Assembly: GCA_963803735.1 (NCBI GenBank) | Contig: CAWDNV010000013.1 | Location: 317,840 to 381,839, forward strand | DNA from: Palsa-189 sp963803735 | Lineage (GTDB): Bacteria; Acidobacteriota; Terriglobia; Acidiferrales; UBA7541 | DNA: 64,000 nucleotides | Direction: 5' to 3' | Part shown: piece after piece, positions 49,973 to 58,343 of the stretch | Position numbering within the stretch: position 1 is the first letter of the stretch | Layout of the letters: each line of letters opens with the position of its first letter | Translations under genes and position numbers: made by a program | Notes under the pieces: generated by a model | Databases searched by the model: none | Seen by the model: only the letters and a program-made list of their open reading frames with translations | What the model was told of the DNA's origin: nothing

Positions 49973-52822
49973 TCAGGATGAGTAAAGCAGCGCTACCGGA
50001 AATTGACTGAAAATACTGCCTAACAAAATTTCCCGTGAGCGACCTTCCGTCTCTATGCGCTCGCCTGTGAAGATGTTCTTCCATCGCCGGGCCGTGCCCG
50101 GTGGCAATCCGAGCCGATTTTTTCGCCAAGCCTTTGCCCCCAGTGGGAATTCTCCCGAACTTGTGAGCGCTGTAGTGAAGCGTGGCACGGCCACAAGCAC
50201 ACTTTGCCTCCTGTAAGTGCGCATGAACGCGCAGACATGTTGAAGGATTCTCCTGCCCGCATAGACCGGAGCGTAATCTCCTTCGAGAAAAAGATCAGCA
50301 TGACTACGCCGAAATTCCAGAGCTCTGTTAGTAAGAAAGAGTTTGATGCGACCATCGGCCCAGTTATACAAAAGAGATGCGAGTGGTACGTTCCCGCCAA
50401 CCGCCTGTTGAAGGTTCTCCAGGAAACCAGCTCTGATTCTGAAGTCGACAGGGCGGCGATTGTCCGGATCCGTCATGCTGAAATCCCAGAGTTCATTGCC
50501 CTGATAAAGATCCGGATTGCCGGGAGCCGCGATCTTCAGGAGCACTTGCGAAAGCGAATTGAGCGCTCCGTGGAACGCGATGCGGCTTTGGAAGCGACGA
50601 AAGTCAGCCAGGAATCGCCTCGAGCTTGCAGGTTCGAGGATCTGCCAAATAAAATTTCGGACCGCTCTTTCGTACATTTCGTTAGGGTTGAGCCAACTTG
50701 TGAATTGCTTGGCCTCTCGCGCCGCTTTAATGACAAAGGCCTGCAGACGCTCCCGAAATCTATCGATTTCGGCTTCTTCCAGCGGCCACGCTCCGAGGAG
50801 AGTCTGGTAAATCAGTAACTCCATGCCAATCGAAGGCGCCGTTTGTCCTTTTTCAATCGATTTCTTATCGCGATTCCAGGAACTCCAGCGTCTGAAACGC
50901 GTATGCCATTCCTGTGGAATTTCGGACAGGACATGAATGCGTGCGCGTACGTCTTCGCTTCTTTTTGTGTCATGTGTCGAGGTCGCATTCATCGTGCGCG
51001 GCCAAGATCGCTGGCGCTGCTCATTGAACTGATGGAAATTTTGTAGCCCGAATATTTGCTCCTCGCGGAAGGGGTCGCTGCCTACTTCATTCAGAGAAAT
51101 CAGCGCGGTATATGTGTAGAAGGCGGTGTCTTCAAACCCTTTGGCCATGGCTGCGCCGGTGAACATCTGCCACCGGAGCATAAACTCGAGCCATTCCTCA
51201 AACCATGAGCTATCAACGCTATCGGGTTTGCGGCGAAATACGCGCCGAAAGAAGGAGAAGACCTCGCGGGTAATTTGATTTGTCTCCCTGTGCCCGCGCG
51301 CCGCTTGGATTGCACGTTCCAGTTCCAATAGATCGCGCTTGGAGATTTGCTGGTCGCGAACGTAAGTGCGATAAACAGGCAGTGCTGCTGTGATCTCTTT
51401 GAGAGACGTCTGAAGCTCAGCGAACGGCAAATCGCAAGCTCTCCGATCCATTAATGCGAGGCGCACAATTCGGCTGTGAATTGCCCGAATTTCAGCTCCA
51501 AACAGTTGCTCGATCACCTGCTTTTTGCTTTGGTACCAGGTTTCCGCAAAGGAACTTTCGTCTCCCGTAAGTCGCTGATAGAGGCGCTCGAGATAACGGT
51601 AGCCTGCTGGCTCGACCAGGAGGAGATTGGCGGCGTTCACAAAATCGTAGCCGGTCGTGCCGGCCACTGGCCATGCGGAAGGCAACTCCTCTGAGCCATT
51701 GATTATTTTCTCTACAACGATGTATGGTTGTGGCCGGCCATTTTGGGGAGCAACGACTTCGTCGATTCGTTTGCGAAGCGCAGATAGATAGTCGTACGGG
51801 TCACGCAGGCCGTCGACATGGTCAATTCTCAGCGCGTCGACGGCACCTTCCTTCATCAGGCGAAGAACTGGAGCATGCCTGGCTTCGAATACCTTAGGGT
51901 TGTCTATCCGGATTCCAACCAATTCGTTGATGTCGAAAAAGCGCCGGTAATTGATCTCTTCTGATGCCCGCCGCCAATAGGCCAGCCGGTAAGCTTGAGA
52001 GCATAGCAGCCGGTCGAGACGGTCAAATGACCTGCGCACGCCTTTTATTCCGTTGAAGAGCCTCAGCGTGCGGTCGAGTGTCTTTTGGAAAAATCCAGGC
52101 TCGCGATAGAGCTCCCAAAGCTCATTCTTGAACTCGACGACCTTCAAACGGCGACCGTTTCCTTCGGCCGAAGACCCTTCGGACGGTGTTGCAAGTTCAT
52201 CGGCAGTCTCGCACGCTCGCTCGAGCGTCTTGCGAAGGCGGCCAGCAGTTTCATCGCTGCTGCCCAATTCCTCGAGGCACGCGGCTAAGATGTGCCTGTA
52301 GGTTTGCGGCCGAACGGGGAATCTCATGTCGTAGTAGCGGATGAAAAATCCTTGATCGTCATAATGGAGGCTGAGCCCCTGCGTCTCGAGCACCCGGCCG
52401 TATGTATCACCAAGCACCGGGAGCATAATGCGGGAGCGCTGGAGCGGGTCAGCAGTCCAGTCAATATCAAAGTACGATGCGAACTCCGATTGCCGGCCGT
52501 TCTCGAGCAAATCCATCCACCAGGGATTTTCCTCGCTGGCAGCCATATGGTTGGGAACGATATCCAGCATCAGTCCCATTCCATAGTTGTGTAGCCGGTT
52601 GACTAAGCTTTCGAACTCCTCTTCGGTTCCCAGTTCGGAATTGACTCGCGCAGTGTCCGCAACGTCATAGCCATGGAGGCTTCCTTTGCGTGCACGGAAG
52701 CGAGGCGAAGCATACAGATGAGTGATGCCCAACGCGTGAAGATAGGGCACCAACTCTTCGGCGTCCCGAAAGCGAAAGTTGAGGTGGAATTGAATGCGGT
52801 AGGTAGCGCAGGGCAGGGGCAT
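49973..52822 (-). CDS. treY: Malto-oligosyltrehalose synthase
   Basis: A 949-residue GH13 enzyme. It begins ATYRIQFHLNFRFRDAEELV and has HLYASPRFRARKGSLHGYDV and MLDIVPNHMA. DALRIDHVDGLRDPYDYLSA carries the catalytic aspartate and YIVVEKIINGSEELP the acid/base glutamate; TSTHDTKRSEDVRARI follows. The order and length are those of TreY, longer than ordinary amylases. It converts the reducing-end glucose of maltodextrins to an alpha,alpha-1,1 linkage. ATG 52822 stands three bases after the GH57 gene stop, so they are cotranscribed. TreZ upstream completes the pathway. Confidence 0.95.
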   Translation of the reverse strand: MPLPCATYRIQFHLNFRFRDAEELVPYLHALGITHLYASPRFRARKGSLHGYDVADTARVNSELGTEEEFESLVNRLHNYGMGLMLDIVPNHMAASEENPWWMDLLENGRQSEFASYFDIDWTADPLQRSRIMLPVLGDTYGRVLETQGLSLHYDDQGFFIRYYDMRFPVRPQTYRHILAACLEELGSSDETAGRLRKTLERACETADELATPSEGSSAEGNGRRLKVVEFKNELWELYREPGFFQKTLDRTLRLFNGIKGVRRSFDRLDRLLCSQAYRLAYWRRASEEINYRRFFDINELVGIRIDNPKVFEARHAPVLRLMKEGAVDALRIDHVDGLRDPYDYLSALRKRIDEVVAPQNGRPQPYIVVEKIINGSEELPSAWPVAGTTGYDFVNAANLLLVEPAGYRYLERLYQRLTGDESSFAETWYQSKKQVIEQLFGAEIRAIHSRIVRLALMDRRACDLPFAELQTSLKEITAALPVYRTYVRDQQISKRDLLELERAIQAARGHRETNQITREVFSFFRRVFRRKPDSVDSSWFEEWLEFMLRWQMFTGAAMAKGFEDTAFYTYTALISLNEVGSDPFREEQIFGLQNFHQFNEQRQRSWPRTMNATSTHDTKRSEDVRARIHVLSEIPQEWHTRFRRWSSWNRDKKSIEKGQTAPSIGMELLIYQTLLGAWPLEEAEIDRFRERLQAFVIKAAREAKQFTSWLNPNEMYERAVRNFIWQILEPASSRRFLADFRRFQSRIAFHGALNSLSQVLLKIAAPGNPDLYQGNELWDFSMTDPDNRRPVDFRIRAGFLENLQQAVGGNVPLASLLYNWADGRIKLFLTNRALEFRRSHADLFLEGDYAPVYAGRRILQHVCAFMRTYRRQSVLVAVPRFTTALTSSGEFPLGAKAWRKNRLGLPPGTARRWKNIFTGERIETEGRSREILLGSIFSQFPVALLYSS

Positions 52823-52825
52823 GGG

Positions 52826-55249
52826 TTAAGACATCCGCATTCCCAATTGCTCCCCTAAGGCTCGAAAAGTTTGACTCCACTCCGGAACATCGCAGCCCGC
52901 ACTATGAGGTTTATTGCCGTTCGCCGAACTCATGAGCACGGAGTGGTAGACGTTTTGAATCTCCCATAGGCGAACTTCAAACGGGAAGGAGCGAGCCAAC
53001 CGCACCGCGGCTTCGAGCGAAGACACCTTTTCCAAATCGCAGGGCTGCGCTTCCCAATTCTCAGCCATGGTTTCCAGCTTTCTTCGCAGCGCAAACTCGA
53101 GTGTCGCCGCATCGAGGTTGACGTGTACGGCCTTTGCTTCTTCCATTAGCGCTCGAACCAGGTCCACGTTTACGTTCTCCGCCTCAATCGCTCTGCGCAA
53201 CTCGGCGTTGAGCGAAACCTCTGCGGCAACCTGAAAGTGACGGATGAGCGGGATGCCATGGGCGGCGACAAAGCGCATTAGCGGAGCCCGGCTGTCATAG
53301 AGCTGCCGATAGGATGACTCCGCCTCTTCCAGCGCGGAATTCAGAATGATTCGCAGTATCTTTCGCTGCTCATCCCGGAACAGCAGCTTCAAACTGTAGC
53401 TACCCGAGCCAAAGGCGACATCGATTGCCCGGATCAAATCCGTGAAATCGCCGCTTTCGAAGACTTTGCTAATCCGCTCCGTAATTTCCTTGTAAGCTTT
53501 TTCGTCCGTAAATTCCCGCACGCCCCCCGTGACGTAGTGATCGCCGAGGTGGACAGCTCCAAACATCACGCGGCCGGAATCCAAAGTGATGTCGGACGTA
53601 ATCCGGATGCGGCCAAAGGAGACATGCGATTTGCCGGACGACAGCATGGTGTGATCTTCCTGATCGATTTGGTAACAGTAGGTTTGGCTATGCGGCGGAT
53701 AGGATTCAAAAAGAGAACTGATCGCATAGTGAGCGCCGACCTTATTCAGATCGATCATTGCGGGCCGGACGTAGCTTTCGTAAATTTTTCTGCCGTCGCC
53801 CTGTTCGGGAATATTGCTATGCGCTTTCGACAAGCGATTTAAGAATTCCTCTTCGATTTTGGGATCATCAAACAGCGATTGCGCCAGCTGAACGGCCCTT
53901 CCCGAATATTGGATCGACTGCACGGTCTCTAAGCCGGAAAGCTCGTCGAAGAACCACCCGCAACTCGTGTACATCAGCATCAGGTGGCGCTGGAGCTCCA
54001 TGAGTTTCAGAGCGCGTATCTGTTCACATTCTTTTAGCTCGCGCCGCACTTGTTCCTGAAGAAACTTACCGATGGTGTCCCGCGAGCGATTTAGAAGCAC
54101 TCGGATGTACTGATCCCGAGCCGTCCACGCGTCGACGAATAATACGCCCGCAGCCTGTTCAAATTTGGGTGCCAGCGTATCTCGAAGCCAATCAAAGGCC
54201 TCGCGCAAAGGTGTGCGCCACTCTTGATTCCAGCCGGGACGCCCAGAATTACACCCGCAATTCGAGCGCCATCGTTCGATTCCGTGCACGCAACTCCAGG
54301 AAGTGTTCTCGACGATTTCCACCTCGTGTGTCGGCGGGTGCTTTTCCAGAAAATCGGCATAAACGGTGAGTTCCGCGAGTTTTTGCGTTTCGATATAGCG
54401 CAATGCATAGCTCAGAGCCATATCTCCATGGGCGCGATGATGCCCGTACGTTTCTCCGTCCGTGGCAATATTCGTGAGCTGGGGCCACTTCCGCGCGTCG
54501 GAGAATCCGGCCATGAGGCGTTGAGCGAAATCCTCGCCGCGCATGAGGATATTTTCAAAGGCCACCGCATGAGAAATAGGTCCATCAAAGAAAAACAAAA
54601 CGATGCTTCGTCCAGAGGGTAGCTTGGCAAGGTAAGCGCGCGAGGGATCGATCTTGCCTCCGCTGACGTCTTTCCATTCTTTCTTCCCTATGTGCCGCAC
54701 CCTCTTGGCAGCATGCTGCGGAAGCACGGTGAAGCGGATCTTCTGGGCCGCCAACATTTCAAGCGTTTGCACGTCGACTGCGGCCTCAGGCAGCCACATT
54801 CCTTCCGGATAACGGCCAAATCGGTACTCGAAATCTTTGACGCCCCAAACAACTTGCGTGGACTTATCCCGTGTATTCGCCAGCGGCAAAATAATGTGGT
54901 TGTAACCCTGTGCCATGGCTGCCCCGTGACCGGCAAAGCGTTGGCACGTTTCCTGATCCGCCGCCTGAATCGCCTTGTAAAGACGCGGGGTTTTCGCTTC
55001 GATCCAGGAGATCAGCGTAGGACCAAAATCGAAGCTGATCTTCGAGTAATTGTTCACGATATCGATGATTTTCTGTTCGCCATCCAGGATGCGCGACGCT
55101 GCATTGGGCGCGTAGCATTCAGCGGTCACGCGTTCATTCCAATCATGGTAGGGGTAAGCTGAATCCTGAATCTCAATAGCCTCAAGCCAGGGATTCTCTC
55201 TGGGAGGCTGATAGAAGTGCGCGTGTATGCAGACGTAACGATCGGTCAC
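52826..55249 (-). CDS. GH57 amylase-like protein with DUF3536 domain
   Basis: An 807-residue protein with the GH57 opening CIHAHFYQPPRENPW and then PTLISWIEAKTPRLYKAIQ. FGRYPEGMWLPEAAVD has the predicted nucleophile glutamate and NIATDGETYGHHRAHGD the catalytic aspartate. The C-terminal part (about 300-800) matches the DUF3536 type, with ENTSWSCVHGIERWRSNCGC and many charged helices. GTG 55249 overlaps the TreZ stop by four bases (GTGA). It probably acts on alpha-1,4-glucans, producing or shortening maltodextrins for TreY and TreZ. A transglycosylase activity is also possible. The position between treZ and treY speaks for a function in the same path. Confidence 0.85.
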   Translation of the reverse strand: MTDRYVCIHAHFYQPPRENPWLEAIEIQDSAYPYHDWNERVTAECYAPNAASRILDGEQKIIDIVNNYSKISFDFGPTLISWIEAKTPRLYKAIQAADQETCQRFAGHGAAMAQGYNHIILPLANTRDKSTQVVWGVKDFEYRFGRYPEGMWLPEAAVDVQTLEMLAAQKIRFTVLPQHAAKRVRHIGKKEWKDVSGGKIDPSRAYLAKLPSGRSIVLFFFDGPISHAVAFENILMRGEDFAQRLMAGFSDARKWPQLTNIATDGETYGHHRAHGDMALSYALRYIETQKLAELTVYADFLEKHPPTHEVEIVENTSWSCVHGIERWRSNCGCNSGRPGWNQEWRTPLREAFDWLRDTLAPKFEQAAGVLFVDAWTARDQYIRVLLNRSRDTIGKFLQEQVRRELKECEQIRALKLMELQRHLMLMYTSCGWFFDELSGLETVQSIQYSGRAVQLAQSLFDDPKIEEEFLNRLSKAHSNIPEQGDGRKIYESYVRPAMIDLNKVGAHYAISSLFESYPPHSQTYCYQIDQEDHTMLSSGKSHVSFGRIRITSDITLDSGRVMFGAVHLGDHYVTGGVREFTDEKAYKEITERISKVFESGDFTDLIRAIDVAFGSGSYSLKLLFRDEQRKILRIILNSALEEAESSYRQLYDSRAPLMRFVAAHGIPLIRHFQVAAEVSLNAELRRAIEAENVNVDLVRALMEEAKAVHVNLDAATLEFALRRKLETMAENWEAQPCDLEKVSSLEAAVRLARSFPFEVRLWEIQNVYHSVLMSSANGNKPHSAGCDVPEWSQTFRALGEQLGMRMS

Positions 55250-57111
55250 GTTTTCCCTCGGTCATCGGAACAGTAGAGTGCGAACGAGAACGGCTCGATG
55301 CTCATGGATTGATTATGGGCGTTTGGCAAGCAGTCCGGAAGTGAAGAACCAGGTCCCGCCCAACGGCGATCGCGAGAATTCAGGACCTTTCTCCACGCAT
55401 TGTGCAGCAAAGAAAAGCTGACGTGGGCAGCATTCTTCCCAAAATTGAAACAGGCGAATAGCTGATCGTCGTCGCTCCAGCGGCGCAAGAGCAGAGCTTT
55501 CTCATTTTCAAAAGGTGTAGCTTCGACGCGGGACATGTCGGAATTGGCAAAGGCGGGATGTCGCTTACGTACCCCCAAGAGCTCTGCATAGAACTCGCGA
55601 AGCTGCCTGTGCCCTTCCTCTTGCTGCAGTTGCCAATTTAACTTTGAGCGCAAAAATGTAGCATCGTCCTGCGGATCCGGAGGATCCTGATTCCAGCCAA
55701 ACGCTTTGAATTCGCTTTTCCGGCCTTGCCGCACAGCTTCGATGAGGTTGGGATCTTGATGGCTTACGAAATATTGAAAGGGCGAGTTCTCGCCGTATTC
55801 CTCCCCCATGAAGATCAGGGGCAGAAACGGAGAAAGCAGCATAACGCCCGCCGCGACCTTCGCCGCTTCGAAATCAACCAAGTGAATCAGTCGTTCGCCA
55901 TTCATGCGATTGCCAATCTGATCATGATTTTGGGTGAAAACTACGAAGTGCTCAGCACTCACACCTTTTGATTCACTCCCGTGGGAGCGCAGCCTGTATT
56001 TCGAATATTCGCCCTGGTAGACGTAGCCGCTCGTCAAACTCTTCGCAATTTGCGAGAGCCTGCCAAAATCCTGGTAATACCCAGCGGTCTCATTGGTTAG
56101 AACGGCGTGCACGGCGTGATGAAAATCGTCGTTCCACTGCGCCCCGAAACTATAGCCCCCCCGCTCTGCGGACTGCACGGTACGAATGTCGTTTCGGTCG
56201 CATTCCGCAATCACATGAATTTCGCGGTTCTGGCTCCTTGCCGCAACTTGGACCGCGAGATTGAGCTCGCGTAAAAACGGCTTTGCGGACGTGTCAACGA
56301 TGGCGTGCACAGCGTCTAGGCGCAGTATGTCTATGTGGAAATCACGGATCCAATGAAGCGCGTTCTCGGTAAAGAAACGCCGTACCTCATCGCTCCACTC
56401 GCCGTCAAAGTTGACCGCCTGCCCCCATGGCGTGCGGTAACGATCTGTGAAGTAAGGCCCAAAGTCGGCGAGATAATTGCCCTCGGGACCCAGATGGTTA
56501 TAGACGACATCGAGCGCGACGCCGAGATTTTCCTTATGGCACGCGTCTACCAATTGCTTCAGTCCTGACGGGCCGCCATAGGAATTCTGCACGCAAAACG
56601 GGAAAACACCATCGTAACCCCAGTTCCTGGCCCCTGGAAATTGCGCCACAGGCATCAGTTCGAGCGCGGTAACTCCCAGCTCCTTCAATTCACGCAGGCG
56701 GGGAGTAATTGCGTCAAAAGTGCCTTCGGGAGTGAATGTCCCGACGTGAACTTCGTAGAATACGATTTCGCGAATTGGCAAACCTCGCCATCCGAGATCA
56801 GTCCAGCTAAAGCCATCTTGCGGGCGCAACTCGGACGGCCCATGGACACCCTCCGGCTGGAAGCGCGAAGCCGGATCAGGTCTCATGTTCGCGCCGTTTC
56901 CGCCAAGATCATATAGATATTGGCACGGAGTCTGACCCTTCATCCGCAAGCTAAAATAGCCTCGCGGAAGGCGTTCCATGGGAATGGAACGACAAGTCGG
57001 ATTCAGGATACGGAGCTTGACGCTATCGGCGTGGGGTGCCCACACCAAAAACTGACACTCCCCGGTGCTGAGGGGGGTCGCACCCAGAATGTCGCCTTGT
57101 GTTTCGGCCAT
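55246..57111 (-). CDS. treZ: Malto-oligosyltrehalose trehalohydrolase
   Basis: An enzyme of about 621 residues. The N-terminal CBM48-like domain (1-100) has QFLVWAPHADSVKLRI. The GH13 domain has YEVHVGTFTPEGTFDAI, ELMPVAQFPGARNWGYDGVF and VYNHLGPEGNYLADFG. FHIDILRLDAVHAIVD carries the nucleophile and HVIAECDRND the acid glutamate; FTQNHDQIGNR closes the site. These motifs, especially the YDGVFPF and LGPEGNYL segments, are diagnostic for TreZ as compared with GlgB. ATG 57111 gives a natural start; ATG 57132 is possible. It releases trehalose from the maltooligosyl-trehalose made by TreY. Confidence 0.95.
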   Translation of the reverse strand: MAETQGDILGATPLSTGECQFLVWAPHADSVKLRILNPTCRSIPMERLPRGYFSLRMKGQTPCQYLYDLGGNGANMRPDPASRFQPEGVHGPSELRPQDGFSWTDLGWRGLPIREIVFYEVHVGTFTPEGTFDAITPRLRELKELGVTALELMPVAQFPGARNWGYDGVFPFCVQNSYGGPSGLKQLVDACHKENLGVALDVVYNHLGPEGNYLADFGPYFTDRYRTPWGQAVNFDGEWSDEVRRFFTENALHWIRDFHIDILRLDAVHAIVDTSAKPFLRELNLAVQVAARSQNREIHVIAECDRNDIRTVQSAERGGYSFGAQWNDDFHHAVHAVLTNETAGYYQDFGRLSQIAKSLTSGYVYQGEYSKYRLRSHGSESKGVSAEHFVVFTQNHDQIGNRMNGERLIHLVDFEAAKVAAGVMLLSPFLPLIFMGEEYGENSPFQYFVSHQDPNLIEAVRQGRKSEFKAFGWNQDPPDPQDDATFLRSKLNWQLQQEEGHRQLREFYAELLGVRKRHPAFANSDMSRVEATPFENEKALLLRRWSDDDQLFACFNFGKNAAHVSFSLLHNAWRKVLNSRDRRWAGPGSSLPDCLPNAHNQSMSIEPFSFALYCSDDRGKT

Positions 57112-57246
57112 TAAAACATCACATCCCAACATTTGTCGCTGAAAGCGGTTTCAGGTTCCATCAGTGTATTTCTGTATCCAAGCAGTCGGGATTTGGGGTC
57201 GCGGATGGTGAGACCGAGTGAGGCTCGTTCCGATCGGCGAGAAGGG

Positions 57247-57903
57247 TCAGGGTTCTATGATCTGATTGCGGACGGCATAGCGCACTAATTCGCTGACGGA
57301 ATGTAACTCAAGCTTGCGCATGATATTGGCCCGGTGGGTTTCTGCTGTTTTAACGCTGATTCCCAGCGTCACCGCCACTTCCTTACTGCTTCTGCCTTCC
57401 GCCAACAACTGGACGATCTCTCGTTCGCGGGAGGTCAGCCGATTGCGCATCAATACGCGGGGCTCCGTCACGGAGCTTTGGCGGCAAAATCCGTCTATCA
57501 GCATTTCCGCAGCACGCGAGGTAAAGAAAGAACGATGATTCGCCAACGCTTCGATGGCGATCAGCAGGTCGCGATCCGCGTCGGACTTCATGATATAAGC
57601 CCTCGCGCCCGCGTCGACGATCTCTCGCACCAATTGATCCGAATAATGCAGCGAAAGGATGACTACTTCCGTCTTGGGCAGCTGTTTCCGTATCTTGCGC
57701 GCCGCTTCCAAGCCGTTCAAATCGGGCATGCTGATATCCATCACCACGATGTCCGGTCTATGTTGCTCGGACATCGTAATCGCTTCCCGTCCCGTGGCAG
57801 CTTCGGCGCACACCACCCATCCCGGGCGAGAGGAAAGAAGCGCTTTCAGTCCTCGTCTGATGATGTCGTGATCGTCGGCGACGAGAATACGAAGGTTACT
57901 CAT
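57247..57903 (-). CDS. NarL/FixJ-type response regulator
   Basis: A 218-residue regulator. The receiver has LVADDHDIIRRGLKALL, IVVMDISMPDLNG with the phosphoacceptor near residue 56, and AYIMKSDADRD. The HTH has LTSREREIVQLLAEGRSSKE and SVKTAETHRANIMRKLELHS. ATG 57903 overlaps the preceding gene's stop as ATGA. It lies upstream of treZ on the same strand with 136 bases between, so it may regulate the trehalose operon; this is inference. The HTH differs from the regulator at 35970 in few positions, suggesting overlapping targets. Confidence 0.92.
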   Translation of the reverse strand: MSNLRILVADDHDIIRRGLKALLSSRPGWVVCAEAATGREAITMSEQHRPDIVVMDISMPDLNGLEAARKIRKQLPKTEVVILSLHYSDQLVREIVDAGARAYIMKSDADRDLLIAIEALANHRSFFTSRAAEMLIDGFCRQSSVTEPRVLMRNRLTSREREIVQLLAEGRSSKEVAVTLGISVKTAETHRANIMRKLELHSVSELVRYAVRNQIIEP

Positions 57904-58106
57904 GGGGTAAGAATGCCCGATTCTGCGTCAACCAGTATGGGGGGAAGCAAGGTCTTCATTTTGCCGCCCGAATAGTAACGCCCCTTATGGATAATATACA
58001 CTGGCCTCGCCTCCCATCCATACTTCGCTGTATTTTGGGCCATCCGGTATACCCGAGATTCGGCCGCAATCTTTGCTTCGTCGATCTCTCGTAATTTCTG
58101 TAGCAT
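57900..58106 (-). CDS. Small hypothetical protein coupled to the response regulator
   Basis: From ATG 58106, preceded by GAGG, the frame codes for 68 residues. From TTG 58145 it would code for 81. It reads LREIDEAKIAAESRVYRMAQ, then YIIHKGRYYSGGKMKTLLPP and ends with VDAESGILTP. No signal or membrane helix is visible. The ATGA overlap shows translational coupling with the NarL-type regulator, so it may be a partner or modulator. No family is recognised. The upstream gap to the divergent lptD gene probably contains the promoters. Confidence 0.6.
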   Translation of the reverse strand: MLQKLREIDEAKIAAESRVYRMAQNTAKYGWEARPVYIIHKGRYYSGGKMKTLLPPILVDAESGILTP

Positions 58107-58343
58107 ACCGGCCTCACTGATCGCTTGCGCATGTGGCTCTCTCAACCCATGGAGGCACTTTCGCGCTAGGCTATAACTCGGCTAAAAGCAAACTCACGGA
58201 GCCAACCCGGGGTGATCTTTCAGGTTCTCATTGCTGAACTTATTGGGGTGCAGCGCGGCAGTTGTGAGATAAATTGCGACATTTATGATCAGAAACGAGC
58301 GAGCGATTTTCTTCGTTACCTACATTCCCGCGAGTGACTTGTG

